From Pelecanus crispus (taxonomy: Eukaryota; Chordata; Aves; Pelecaniformes; Pelecanidae): 64,000 bases of DNA. The position numbers and the translations under genes are program-made. The notes under the pieces are model-generated. The model was not told the DNA's origin. It saw nothing but the letters and a program-made list of their open reading frames with translations, and made no database searches. Shown here in pieces: positions 36,042 to 48,200 of this stretch (position 1 is the first letter of the stretch; every line of letters starts with the position of its first letter). Where the stretch lies: NCBI RefSeq assembly GCF_030463565.1, contig NC_134651.1, positions 12,102,734 to 12,166,733 of the forward strand. The letters are read 5' to 3'.

Positions 36042-37533
36042 GTACGGCCGGAGCTGCCCCCCAGCTCTCCCCCCTCTCCCCGTCCTGCTGAGGGTCCTCA
36101 TGGCACAGGGGGGAGACGTGGGGTGACTTTGGGGTGGCAGTCAGTGCAAAGCGGGGTTCTCCTTCCCCATGGGCTTTTTGAGTGCTAGGGGACCCCCTGC
36201 TTCTCCAGCTTGTCCCAAGCATGCATGTCCCGGCGATGTCAGCCCCAAAGCAGGGGCTGGAGGAGGACACTCTGTGCCCCGCGCCCTGCGGGATCGGGGC
36301 TGGGGAGGGTGGCAGTCTGCTCGCCCTCAGTGTCACCCCAGGACCCCCCTCTGTGCTGGGCACTGGGGAAGGGGAGCAGACCCGGAGCGGGGCGGGCAGC
36401 AGGTGCACGGTGGGCAGGGTGCGAGGCCAGAGCTCTCCAGGCAGCCCTGCCCAAACAGGCCAGGCAGGGGCACCTGGAGCGTCCCCTGGGGAAGGGGTGC
36501 CCCAAATGGGGGTGCCCCAGGGAGCTGGGCGTTCCGGGATGCCGAGGAGGGATGCACCGGCAGCTACCAACACTGGGTGGCACTACCCTGGGGAATTAGG
36601 CACAGAGATGAGGACACGGACTGAGGGGTGCCCGAGGACAGCGGTGGGACAGGACCGGGGGTGACCCTGTAAGGAAATGGGGTGCAGGCTACAGAGAAAG
36701 GGGGTGATATGGGGTGGAGTCGGGGAGGTGAATGGGGGTGAGTGACCCCAAGGCTTGGTGGGCAGCAGCCCCGAGCAGGGAGAGATTGGGGGGGACACCT
36801 GCGAGATGGAGGAGGGCAGTAAGGAAGGGGTGTGACCCCCATAATTAGGGGTCAGAACCGGAGGAATGGGGGGACCCAGAGAGCATTAAGCAGGTGGGGG
36901 GACAGCAGGAAAGGGGAGCCCTGATCTCCGCGCCACTGCTGGGGGTACTCTGCGAGGCGGGGGTGCAGGGAGGGCTCTCAGGGTAGTGGGACCCCCCCCC
37001 AGGAGCTAGGCTGGAGGGCAGGAACACCCGCCATGGTCTGAAGGGGTGTGGAAGCTGGCGGGGGACGCAGTGACCGAAGGGGCCTGGAAGCTGGCGGGGG
37101 ACGCAGTCACTGCGTCCCCCGCCAGCTTCCAGGCCCCTTCAGGTGATTTGGGGGGGTTCAGTGACAGGGGGTGTCAGATGCTGGGCAGGTGGGTGCTGGG
37201 GGGCGGCCGTGCCCTGACCCTCTCCCCCCACACACTCCACAGGCCTCCCGCAGCTCAGCAGCAGCGGCAGCGGGTCCGCCCGAAACGGCGGCGGCGGCGG
37301 CAGCGGAGCAGGAGAAGGAGCGGGACAAGGAGCGCAGCGGCGGCGGCGGCGGCTCGGGCCCACGGGAAGCACGGGAGGCGAAGGCCGAGGCACGGCCGAG
37401 GGCGGGCTGGGCTCGCTTGCTGCAGGATCCACCGGGCCGACGCCACAAGGGCCTCCATAAGAAGGGCCTGGGCAAGGGGTGCTTCGGCCTCAAGTTGGAC
37501 CGCATCGGCGCCATGAGCGGCCTCGGCTGCTGA
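35949..37533 (+). CDS. NPPC: NPPC, C-type natriuretic peptide precursor (two coding exons)
   Basis: Join of 35949-36041 and 37243-37533, 127 residues (human 126). The secreted prohormone gives C-type natriuretic peptide, the ligand of guanylyl cyclase receptor NPR-B, acting locally in cartilage, vessel wall, brain and ovary. Residues 1-22 are a signal peptide with a likely cut at EA|KP. The proregion has Ala and Gly runs, encoded by GCG/GGC repeats. R-E-A-R at 72-75 fits a furin-type site, and cleavage there would release a 52-residue form close to CNP-53. KK at 104-105 precedes the 22-residue hormone at 106-127 with the disulfide ring Cys111-Cys127. The gene ends directly after the second Cys, as CNP does. 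Synteny with DIS3L2 and COPS7B supports orthology with mammalian NPPC. Confidence 0.95.
36042..37242 (+). other. NPPC intron 1
   Basis: A 1.2-kb GC-rich intron with GT donor and AG acceptor. It contains a tandem/inverted repeat cluster at 37039-37142 described separately. No other gene is supported. Confidence 0.85.
37039..37142. repeat. Tandem plus inverted repeat forming a 65-bp palindrome
   Basis: A unit of about 35 bases (GAAGGGG..GGAAGCTGGCGGGGGACGCAGT) occurs twice head-to-tail, at about 37040-37071 and 37076-37107, then once inverted at 37109-37140. The second and third copies are exact reverse complements over 32 bases with a single C (37108) between them. This would form a very stable hairpin in RNA or a cruciform in DNA. 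It sits about 100 bases upstream of the NPPC exon 2 acceptor. Confidence 0.95.
37243..37533 (+). CDS. NPPC: NPPC coding exon 2 (proregion and mature CNP)
   Basis: Acceptor CACTCCACAG|GCC, then 96 codons and TGA at 37531-37533. The hormone lies at 37465-37530: [22 protein letters not shown] split as G-L-G-K-G before the ring and the 17-residue ring from Cys to Cys. WARLLQ (residues 87-92) matches the conserved AWARLLQ of mammalian proCNP. The Ala and Gly homopolymers upstream are encoded by GCG and GGC triplet repeats. Confidence 0.95.
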   Translation, partial: ASRSSAAAAAGPPETAAAAAAEQEKERDKERSGGGGGSGPREAREAKAEARPRAGWARLLQDPPGRRHKGLHKKGLGKGCFGLKLDRIGAMSGLGC

Positions 37534-37546
37534 GGGACCCCTGGCG
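37534..37546 (+). other. NPPC: NPPC 3'-UTR start and donor to a 3'-UTR exon
   Basis: Thirteen bases after the stop there is a consensus donor, GGCG|GTGAGT. A matching acceptor, GTTCCTTGCAG, precedes 38809, so the 3'-UTR is probably split by a 1.26-kb intron, as in mammalian NPPC, where exon 3 is untranslated. Confidence 0.7.
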
Positions 37547-38808
37547 GTGAGTGCGCGGCCGGGGGGGGTGCGGTTTGGGGGTGCGGTGCTACCCCTCCGT
37601 AGACTGCCGGGTGGGAGATGCCACAGGGCAGGATTGCGGGTTCATCGCTCCAGCAGCAGCTCAGGCTAGATTCCCCTTTCCACATCAACTATACCCGCAG
37701 GCTCCGGGAAGGATGCAAAAAGAGCTCCTGTGCATCCATATGTTCCTAGTTACTCCAAGCCCCCTACGCTTGACAGACACAGGTGACCCGTGGACATGTC
37801 TCAGGAGGGCAGGGTACCCCCCACGAGCCTGCGGTGGGAGGATTAGTGAGACACCTGTCTCAGCCGTGCTCCAATTCATTTAATTCAAGGGAAAACAAAA
37901 CACGAGTTCCCCATGCGTCTCCTAGTTGCAGTGACAGCCAAGGGGAGCGCTTTCCTTGCATCCGAGCAAGTTATGGGGAGCTGGGAGAAGTTCTTTCCAC
38001 AGCACTCCACGGCCAGCGTGCTTAGGGACCGATGGGCAAGAGAAGCATCGCTTCCCTGCAGTGGCTGGTTTGGGAGAAGTGCGGCAGCTCCTCCCCTGCC
38101 AGCTCTCCCCAAGGGTGCTGGGGAGGGGGGAGCGAGGCACCACCCCGGCCCCTTCCCTGCCCGTGGGTCGCACACAGCTGAACTCACACCTGGGGAAGTG
38201 CTTGCCCACTGCAGCCCAGGCCTCCCACTCTTCTTCCGACAGCATGGCACTGCCCCACTCAAAGGGACATGCCTTGGCCCTGCAGTAATGTAATCGGGCA
38301 TGGAGGGGGCTGGATCCAGACCCACTGCTGCTCTGCAGAGCAATGGGAAGAGCAGGGCGCAACGGTGCCTGCAGGATGCTGGCGCTGGCCCATGGCCGTG
38401 CCCGGAGGGATGGGCGCTGCTCCTCTGCTCCCTTGTGTAGCAGCTCCTCAGTATTCCCAAGGAATCACCCAGCTCAGGGCTCTGAGAAGCGCACCCAGGC
38501 TGCGTAGCCAGCTCACACTCATCCTCTCTCATTAAATTCTCATCAGAAAAAAAAAAAAAAAGATCCTCCAGGACCAGGAGGAGCAGCACACTTCCCTCAG
38601 CCTCTCCCCTAAATACCAAATAGCCAGAAAGCAAAGGGTGAGCTTCTTCCTTGCTTTATCATGAGCAAAAAGCTCAGAGAGGTTTTCTGTTGACTTCAGC
38701 ATCCCCCAGCCCCATGCCAGGATAATTCTTGCAGGGGTTTCAGCTTGGGACGGGTAAGGGGCATTGTACAGCAAGTACTAACAGGCACTTTGTTCTCGTT
38801 CCTTGCAG
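37547..38808 (+). other. NPPC intron 2 (within the 3'-UTR)
   Basis: GC-rich intron between the donor at 37547 and the acceptor ending at 38808. It has a run of A near 38549-38563. Open frames seen here on both strands have no recognisable homology. Confidence 0.6.
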
Positions 38809-39705
38809 GGCTTTGAATCCATAGTCCATTTTCTCCTACCGTGGCCAGGCAGGGCCATCCCCCAGGCAACGCCTAGAAGAGCAGAGACACCCCCCCCCCC
38901 CAGAACGGACAAAAGATGTGGCTGTGTTTTTCTTTTTGGTACGAGGAGTCATGGCACCAGCTGTTTTGGTTATGTTATTTTTTTAAAAAGTGCTCTCTAT
39001 CTTATATATATTATATATACAAACACTCACCAAGACAAGGGACAGTGCTTTTCCAAGAGACTGATGAAGCCAGCTGTATAACATTGCTGTTTGTAAATTC
39101 ATGTCATGCATAAATGTATTTATGTTGTAAAGCTATTTATATATTGTTTATAAAGAGATATTTATAAAAAAATTATTTATGTAACTAAATGAAAAGTCAA
39201 GCATTGTAACATTTTTTGTCCTAAGTAGTTGAAAAACTTTAAAAAAAAATCATTCCGTGTGGCATTTTGTAACCTGTCTTTATTTATCAAATTCACATAC
39301 AATTTAAGTGTCAGACTGATTGATTTTAACAGTTAAAGAAGAAATTGTTCAGATGTTTTAGAAAAGTCAGGAGCGAGAGAAAGGCTGGCTGATGTTTTAA
39401 GCTTTGATCCCATATGCAAAAGTAAACTTGCGCCCAATCCTGCGACGCTCTGACGGACTGAATCCTGCCCAGCGCTGTGTGCAGCTGCAAGCCTCTGCAG
39501 AACCCAACTGAACTCCCTGCGAGAGCTCACGGCCTCGGGCAACTCATCTATCGCCCAGATCCTGAATGGCACCCATGGAAATAAGCCCATCATGTTCAAC
39601 AGCCTAGATCCGGATTGATAGATAGCAGTGCGGCAAGAGCAGCGTTTGGCCTAGATGCTGCTTCCGCTCTGCAGGTTTGGGTCCAAATTTCATCCCATAA
39701 ATAAA
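38809..39705 (+). other. NPPC: NPPC 3'-UTR exon, AU-rich
   Basis: After the acceptor at 38807-38808 the sequence becomes AT-rich, with at least four ATTTA motifs between about 39115 and 39185 and TATATA runs. AU-rich elements of this kind destabilise mRNAs of short-lived regulators. There is no canonical AATAAA until 39700-39705; earlier cleavage with a variant signal near 39150-39260 is possible. The 3' limit is therefore uncertain. Confidence 0.55.
39700..39705 (+). terminator. Candidate polyadenylation signal for NPPC
   Basis: First canonical AATAAA downstream of NPPC on the plus strand (CCCATAAATAAAGC). Another follows near 40037. Which one is used, if either, cannot be decided. Confidence 0.35.
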
Positions 39706-40159
39706 GCTATGTCACTGGGCACCATGTGGAGATGCAGTCCCTGCTGACAGCAACAAAGAGACCGCGCTGGATCTGGCCCCCGGCTGCGCCAGTGGGAACA
39801 GAGCTTTATGCCGGAGGCGCTGTTATTCTAGGATCCAGCAGCTCACTAAGTATCTTGTTGATACTCCCATTCGCCAGACCTTCGCTGCTAAGCTGTAAAG
39901 TCCCTTCCTCCAGCAGAGATTTATTTAACTGTGCCTGGGACAATACATAGACAGACCAAAATATACTGAGGGCTGCCTGGTAAGGATTCACAGACACAGC
40001 TGTTGCTACAGCTTCTTGCTATGTAAAGTGCATGAAATAAATCGTTAAAATGACTCGACTCTAAAGGAAACAGCAAGCGAGGGGGCGGGGAGCGCAACAA
40101 ACATGAAAACTCCTGCATGAAGGCTCTTTGGTCTCATTCTTCAAAGAGGCCTTAGGGGG

Positions 40160-40187
40160 GAAAAAAAAAAAAAAAAAAAAAAAAAAA
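40160..40187. repeat. Poly-A run
   Basis: Roughly 28 consecutive A after a G run. The sequence upstream does not resemble a processed gene copy, so it is best called simple sequence. Confidence 0.8.
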
Positions 40188-42796
40188 GAAGAGTGGCAGG
40201 CACCCAGCCCAGCCGTGACGGGAGTCACAAATTATGCCCTGACCATTGTAGTGGGCTAGGAAACAACGAGCATTATGTTCTGCTGGGCTCCGGTGCCTAG
40301 GACAGGGCAAAAAGAAAGTCACCAAGACCTAGAGGCAGAGAGATCCTTTCCCTTAGCAACCACCAGGAAACCATAGAAACCTCCAGCCAGATTCTCCCCA
40401 ACTATTACAGAACATTACGCTTACAGAACAAGAGGATTCATCCAGACTCCCGACAGCTCAATCATCAGGTTAGGAGCGTGCACGTGACGTTTCTAGCCTC
40501 GTATGAGCAAAACCTCCGTCAGAGGCAGGTACCCACCTCGCAGTGCCCACAGAGTCCAGCTGGATGGGGAGCAGCAGCTGACGGACCACGTAAGACGTTG
40601 CCTATGGGGAACAAAATCAAAACCCTGGGAGGCCGGGCTGGGAGGGAGGCAGGACAGGCAGCTGGCAGCTCGGTGCCCTGCCTTGGGGTCAGCTAGAGCC
40701 CTCCAGAGATGTCCGTAGGTAATGACAACCCACTGTTGAGGCTCTGTAAGGCAAATACAACACCTGTGATGGTCACCCTACCAGCTCCCATGCCTTTAGA
40801 AAGAAGGAGGAGCTGTGCCAGGAGCTCCTAAAGAGATGTCCATCAGAGGCGCCTGTCCACTGTCACCCAGCAAACCTAAGGGATGATAAGAAATCACTTA
40901 CTGTGCAGGCCTTGCACACCGGATCTGAACAGTGGTGTGAGAAGGTGGTACTGCAGGTCCCCCTCAGGGTCCCGGTCCTTGAGCATGGAGCCAGAGTAGT
41001 GATCATAACAGAGTGCCAGGCTGGGACCAAGGTGGGGCCAATTGCCCTTCCAGCTTTGGCTTTTTCCTGCAAAGCCAGAGCTGGAATAAAACCATCTGCC
41101 CGGTGACAGAGGGCCTCTCCTCAAGAGAGCAGAGGGAACTTGGTCTCAGGAATTCAGTCCCCAAAATTTGACAACTTATGTGAGGCACAACCCAAGCTCA
41201 GGTGGGGGAGATCCCAGAGATCACAGTCTGGGGTCACATACGGTCTGGATTCCCGTTTCTCCTCTGCAGCGTAGTCCAAGGGGAAAAGCGCAGCCCCACA
41301 GCACGGGTTCCTTCCATCCGCTGGGCTTCCTGGAAAAGAGCAAGCCCAAGGAAAAGGACAAAGCTGCACTGCAAAAGGACACTAGTTTGGCAGAAGGAGA
41401 GCGATCGGAGTGAGAGCTCCCTGCGCAGACGGAGAGGATAACAGCTTGGCTCCTCACTTTGCTGCTTCTGCTCTGACCAGGGATAAGTCGCCCTGTCTCT
41501 CAGCATGCTGGTTTCCCACCTGCAGGACGGGAACATCATGCCCACGTGGGGATGTGAGCTGATGTGCAAGAGAGAAGGCAGCACTCGGGGGTGAAAGAGC
41601 ACTTGGGAAAACTTTTAGATCCGCTCAACCTTAGCACCCACGTGGCACAGCCAGACCGGTGGGTCTGACGGGCAGAGTGGCACTGCGAGTAGAGGTCAGT
41701 TTTCAGAGCGCTGACAAGCACCTTCCTCGGTTCGTCAGACTGGACAGAATGGGAAATGGAAACGGCTCATTAGAGCACAGCGAGCACCTGATAAGGCCAC
41801 AGTTGGGTCTCCCTGACAGGGACTTAGTAGGAAACAAGGCCAGCAGGAAAGAGAGGGGCCACAGGAATCTAATTAGGAGGGGAGGAGGCCTCACGTGCAG
41901 CAGAAAAACTCATCTCGTGTCACCACCTCCCTTGTGGGGCCAGCTAGGTCAAATCCTCATGACATCCAGTAAAAGGATCCAGGGCCAGCACCGGAAACTC
42001 CCTCACCACATCCCAGCCCAGAGATGGCATAACTGAACAGCAAGAGCTGTCCTGGATGCAAGCTGCAGCCTCAGTGGGGCGGCACCTGACGTTTCAATGG
42101 TGGACTCGGAGAATGGCGTTTAGCAGAGGTGTATATACACACTCCCCAGCTCCTCTGTCCACACTCAGGTCAAACTAGCACCCACAGGACCTACACATTT
42201 CCTGCTCCACCAGCTGAATGAGCAGTGGGAGCGCTTGTGACATGACATAGGAACAGCCTTGATTTCCCCTCTCCAGGACCTATTCCTAGCATGAGATGAG
42301 CCGTAGGCCCCCAGCCTGAAAAGGTACACTGCTCTGTAGTGAAAAAGGACAAGAGCTTTCTCTGGCACTGTTGTACAAGTGCCTTGCAAAGCCCAAACAG
42401 GCCGGAGCAGACCTTGGAGCTCCCACAACAAGGACACAGTTGCTCTCTAACATGTGGGAAATCAGTTCTGTTCCCCCAGTCCGCATTGCATGTTTTTCCC
42501 TGGTACTATTAATGCAGCTTTTCCAAGATATTTATTGTTGAAGGGTTACAAAGCCCAGCTCAGGTGACAGCAAATCCCAAACCAATGAAGAAAAAGAAAA
42601 GCCCAGAACCCCAGAGCAGGAAAGCAGTGGAATTTTCCAGCTGGAAAGGGACTTGAGGCATCGAGCAGGGACTGCCGGGGGCAGCAGCACACATGCCCCT
42701 GCCACTTGCTCTAGGACTTCTCCAAGCATGGGCTGCTTCCCTCAGAATGCAGAAAAACAAAGGGAAGGGATCACAGGGCAGCTTCCAGAGGGAGCC

Positions 42797-42872
42797 TGCG
42801 CTTGACACAAGCGCAAGTCGAAAACAAGAAGGGAATTGAATCCAGGCCCCTTTCTGTCAGTCAGCAACTAAC
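42797..42872 (-). mobile_element. Possible MIR-like SINE fragment
   Basis: AAGGGAATTGAATCCAGGCC followed by CCTTTCTGTCAGTCAGCAACTAACC resembles the tRNA-related end of MIR in reverse orientation. Only this short part is visible, so the call is weak. Confidence 0.35.
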
Positions 42873-43327
42873 CTTGTCAGAAGGGATGGCAGCACTAACC
42901 GAATCAGGCAATTCATTAGGTTGGGGCACACAGCAAAAGCCCACGCTCTCTGGAGCAGAACTACAGTGAAAATCCAGGGTAATGAGTTGCAAACTGCCTT
43001 TGTAAATGACATTTCTGCAGTGACTCTGGCAGGCTGGGAAAAGAGCTAATAGGAAAATCATTAGGTAGCATCCCTTTGATATTGTTGAAAACGGCACAGG
43101 CTATTTTTCCTGCCCCCTCCATAATTAACCTGGCATATTACCCATAATACTCCAGGCCGATATTCCCACGGTGGACCACCTTACTTGCATCAGGGGAAAA
43201 GAAGGGTACGGTACATAGGAGAAAGATGACTTTTCTAGAAAAGCTTAAAAAGCTTGAAGATTCCCCCTCCCTGTACACACGCATCTTCTTCAATTCCATC
43301 AGCAATGAACCCCCGCCCAGCCAGACC

Positions 43328-43473
43328 AAAGCGCTTTACGAACCTCCGTCACAGTCAGCACGCAAGAGAGAGGCTGTCCTGGGAAACACAGCTGCGGAGG
43401 AGCTGATTTGCCCAAGGTTGCTTTCTGCAGCTGTAGCAGAGCTGGAATAGGACACAGCTCTGTGCTTTGCTCC
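43328..43473 (-). mobile_element. MIR-like ancient SINE
   Basis: Plus strand reads AAAGCGCTTTACGAAC, later CTGGGAAAC, then GATTTGCCCAAGGTTGC and CAGAGCTGGAATAGGACACAG with a CTGTGCTTTGCTCC end. This order matches the reverse complement of MIR-type SINEs (GCGCTTTACAAA ... GGGAAAC ... TTGCCCAAGGTCACACAG ... CAGAGCTGGGAATAGAACCCAG). Such elements predate the bird-mammal split and are rare and heavily decayed in birds. Confidence 0.6.
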
Positions 43474-45185
43474 TTATTTGTAACACTGTCCTTGTCCTTG
43501 ATTTCCATTACGCTAAACCAGGCAACGGCCTGCGCCTCCCTAGATGCTCTGAGGAGCGATGCCTACCCACCTGGCTTGTCTGCCAGCAAGGAGAGGTGTC
43601 ATCTCACAGTCGTGATGTAAAAGGAATAGCATCACAGCTGGCAGGCGATCCTGTAGGAACTGGTGCTCTCTAACAGCTGTGAAGGTGACAATGAAACACC
43701 AAGATGTTACTTATTGCATCAGCGCAAGGCAGCCTTAGGGCTGAGCTGATCATGAGACAGCAACTGAAACATCAGGGCTGGTGACATAAACAGCATCGTC
43801 AGGAAGAGTCTGGAGGGCTAGACAGTACTACTTCCAAACTTCATACCCATAAAGATAGGGCCCTATGGTCAGAGCAGCTCAAAATACTCACAAAAAGGCC
43901 GATCTCTGACAGAGTGAGGCTTCACTTACCCACCACAACCAGCTCTTCTGCAAACACAGAGGTATCGTGTGTGCACGAGCATTTGAAAAATGCCCTAATG
44001 ATACTGAGATTCACAAGCTTCTATAGGAGACCTAAAGCTATGGAAGGGTGTCCTACCTTCTAAAATTACACCAAGCGAGGACTACTGGCACAAATTCTTT
44101 TGCGCTCTGTGGGGAAATACACATTTCAGGACTGCTACATGACCTTATGGCATCCCATTACTACCTTGAATCTCCAGCGTGCATGTTCATTCACTAGAGC
44201 AGGGATATCTTCTTTTCTTCTTGACAAGAAAAAGCCATGGTCACAGCTATCACACTCACGCAATTTGCAACCCGTAGCAAATACATCAGGGCATCTCACA
44301 AGGTCTGCCACTGTGAGAAAAAGAAGCGTGCGTGCCTGTGTATTTGGAGACAGGGAGCAAAGTGCTGCTCTGCCTAATCCTTTGCCTGGTTCACTACCCA
44401 GAGATGGGGGTACCACCACAGTGCCACTAAGAAGCAGGGAGCAGCCAATAAGGCTAGGGGGTAAATACACGCTCTCCTTACAGTACACCTCTAGCTTCAA
44501 TCACTTACCTCTGGTAGCTCTGTGGTAGGGCCAAACTTGATGAAATATCAGCAAAATGTCAACAGTCCCTGAGAGACACCGACCTTCACCACGGAGCAGA
44601 GTGAAACAATGACATATTTCTAAAAACTCTGCCGAGAAATTCAATCGGACTGTCAGGTTAAAATTCCATAATAAAAATACAAGGTTGAGGTTAGAAGTAG
44701 GAACTGAGATCACTCTAAACTTTAATTTACCTTTCTTGATGCCCCTGGGTTACTCTCTCTCAGATTACACAAAAATAAACTAGACAGTTTCAATTCTTGG
44801 TTCCCTTGCATTAGGTCAAATGCTATAGAGGACTTAGCGAGGAAAAAACAACAGTGTGGGAGTAGGTGCCAGAGATCTGGCTAGCTGGGTCTATATATTT
44901 GTGGGGCAGGTTCTTTAATTTCTCCATTTCCCCATTATTTGGAATAACAAAGAGCAATGTTGTTTCTCTCCGCTGCAAAGTTTGCAACAGGCTCAGATAC
45001 TGAACTAACAAACAGCAGCACCAACAGGCCTAGGAATGCATAAGCTTTGACTGTTTTACCCCAGCAGGAGGTAGGCTTTATTTGGTTTTCAAAATCAGAG
45101 GCCTCTCTAAACAGCTTAGATGCACTCATATAAACCTGTACAGAACTGAAAGTTTCAGAAAAGTCTGATTTACCCATGTGATCTG

Positions 45186-45220
45186 TTACATTCTAATGCA
45201 GCTCTTACATTCTAATGCAG
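45186..45220. repeat. Direct repeat TTACATTCTAATGCAG x2
   Basis: The 16-base sequence occurs perfectly at 45186-45201 and 45205-45220. A small local tandem duplication in intergenic DNA. Confidence 0.7.
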
Positions 45221-48200
45221 TTCATTGCACTCTCGCTTCTGCCTCCCCGCCAATTAGTAAGTCCAACTTCCTTTTTGCGCACATGGACCAATGCATTTTC
45301 CCCTCAAAGGATAAGCAGAATACTAAAAGCAAAACCAAAACCACCCGCTGGGTTCGTTATCATTTTCCATTCTTCCAGGAACAGAAAGCTGTTCAGCAAA
45401 ATTCACTTTGCAGGGCTGGTGGGAGAATGCCCATCTCTCACCACTGCTCTCTTCTATGGGAACAAAAGCTTCACTTTCCGCAGCTTCACTCTGGAGAGCG
45501 GCTCTGCAGGTCCTACTCCTGGACCCAATCCATGGAGAGAGACCTGCAAGCCTGCATGCAGCTCCACAAGCACCCTTGGCATTTCAGAAGTCTGCACAAG
45601 ACTGATTGCAGGATGGGTCTCAAAGCTGAACACAGAAGGGTCTGTCAGCATCACTGGTTTTCCCTCCTGCTCTGAACAGAAGACTAAGCTAGCATTCAAC
45701 TTATCTAAGGAGGTGAGGAGGGAAGTAAAAGAACAATAGATTTCAAGCCAAAACTTTTTTTTTTTTAAAAAAGGATTGACATCAGCATTGCTTTATCATG
45801 TTCCAGAATTGCCTGATGTTAGCTGGTATCAACTGAGTCACAGCAGGAATGCCAGGGACATTTGTTAGCATGAGGCACAGCTTTAGGGCTAGGGCAGTCT
45901 ACCAGCACTGCAATCAGCTGAGATCCTCTCTTCCATTTTCCAGCTCAGTGCTCAATTCCATATTAAACAAGCACTAGTACAAGTGGAGCTGCAGAACATG
46001 AAACTAGACAATAAAGCCCTGAAGTGCAGAGGGAAGGCAGCTCCATCTACTTTGTCTCCCTCCGGGTGGAGGAGGCAAACAGAAGTTCAATAGCTCACAC
46101 TCTGTCCTGCTGCAATCTTGAAGTGAGCTGCAGCTGGAGCAGCCCATTGCTGCCATAAAACAAAGTAGGGCAGGATGCTCTCCCCACTTCAGGGAGCAGC
46201 GTCCAGCAGCGCTCAGACAAGCTGTGTTAGCTGCCTCCAGCAGGCACATGCAACACATAGGAGTCTGCATCAAATCCACCTCTGCTTCCATCTCCCTCTT
46301 GTCCCCACAGCACAATTAAGCTCCCCAGGCACTCCCCACTCAAAACTGTCAGCAATTCAGCCCCTGCCAGCCCCTAATTCACACAACTCTGCTCCGAGTT
46401 GCTGCCCTCCCTGCAGTCACAGGGAGCCAATGCAGTCTTTATCCGTTGTCCTTCTCAAACAGCATAGCACCTCTTGCATCCTTCCCTGTTAACAACCATG
46501 CCTTCTGCTTCATTCCTGGAATAGCTTCTAACTCTTTCCTTCAAGCCAGATTCATTAACCAGCTGCTGCAGAGCTGTTTGCCTCCCCCAGGTACTCTGTG
46601 CATGTCATTTGTTAATGACTCATCTCAGTCTGGGCTCATTGCAAAGACGTCCCCCTCCTTTTGCGGCACCAAGCGCATCGCTGGCACACCAGGAAAGCCA
46701 AACACGCCAACAGCTCAGTTCCCTCCAATACCCCATTCCCTTCTCTGTCCTCTCTTACCATCAAGCACGGGACAGCTCTTTATTCAAAGCGCTATTTCCT
46801 CCCTTGCTTCTTTGCTGATCAAAGGCAATGTGTATTGAAGCATAAATAAGATCTTCACCCCCAGCGAGGCTTTGAGAACAGCAAAAACGTAAGAACAAAC
46901 TCAGAACCTTCCAACACGCTAGAGAAGCTTCAGCAAACTAATGCGACTCCTGTAACTGGCGGGAATAAACACCAAGGATGCCAAATTCACATCTATTTCC
47001 CCAGCAGACTGTGGCTTGCCGAGGAGCTAAAACGATTTCCAAAGGCATCTGTATTCCTCCTGCCTCTTTGCAGGACTGATATTAAAAATGAAAAGGAAAG
47101 AAAACAGCTCGTGATGACCACAGAACCTCTCCTCACTAGTCAAATCTAGTGAGGAACTGGATGACCAGTACACTGCAGCTGCCCACGCAGGAAGCCAGAA
47201 ACAGACTCAGTCCATCTCCACCACACAGATCTATTATACTTGGGTACACAAAGTCCACCTACACCTCCTCAGAAGCTGTCAGCTAAACACTGTGAGAACT
47301 TAGTACAGAAAAAAGTACTGCCACTGTTTGGGAAACAGTTCCCTTGAGATATAGGGAAGGCTTCGTGCTCTGGGCTTATTCAGTTAACATCCTTCACTGG
47401 GAATTCTTTGGCTAGCATTTCAAGGGGGAGAGCGAGCTGGCAAAGAATCAGAAACCAAGGGACTTGACCCAGAGGCAGCTGGATGGGAGGTATCTAGATC
47501 CACCTGTCAAGATTAAACGCTGGTGTGCCTGCACTGCAGAAGAAGAGAAGGAGAGCAATTTACTTTCACAAGTGTACAAGTCCCGGGACTGAGGACTGAA
47601 AACCTGCGATGGCAAGGAATGCTGGTAGCAATAAGAGGAAGGCACGTGCATTGCACAGGTAAGTGCAGGTGACAACTGGCTGCAGGACTGGGGCATTGTC
47701 ACAGTCCTCTGTTTGAACAGCTCCCCTGCCTGCTCACGGAAAGCCCTTCTCCTTACAGCATGGAGTGAAGTGAAATGCAGGGGCCAAACTACAAAGCAGT
47801 ACTCTGCCAGACCCAGAGGAAGGAATCGTCTGGCCTAAGACAGAGCACAACTACAAACCTTCCACAATCAGGCATCAAAGGTGTTTAGGCTCAGGACACT
47901 GGGCTCAGCTACTGGCATTGCAACAGAACCTTCTGCACATATTTGGACAAAGATGAACTACTGACAAAATGGCAAGAGCACTTCCCTGCCTCCCGGATGC
48001 ATCAGGGAGATTAGTCAGACCTTCTGATAACATAACATCAAGAATCAAGTAAATGCTCAAGTGAACAAGTGCTGTTGGACTACAAGCCTAAAGCAGCCTC
48101 AAAGCCAAGACTCCAGACTCTGACATTAAATCAGCATTTTTAATTTTTTTCTAAAATGTGCTTTTTTGCGAATTGCTGTTTCAATGCCAACCCCATCCTC

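Noticed and set aside
40160-40187. Poly-A run as the tail of a processed pseudogene
   Set aside because: The upstream sequence shows no similarity to a gene and no target-site duplication was seen.
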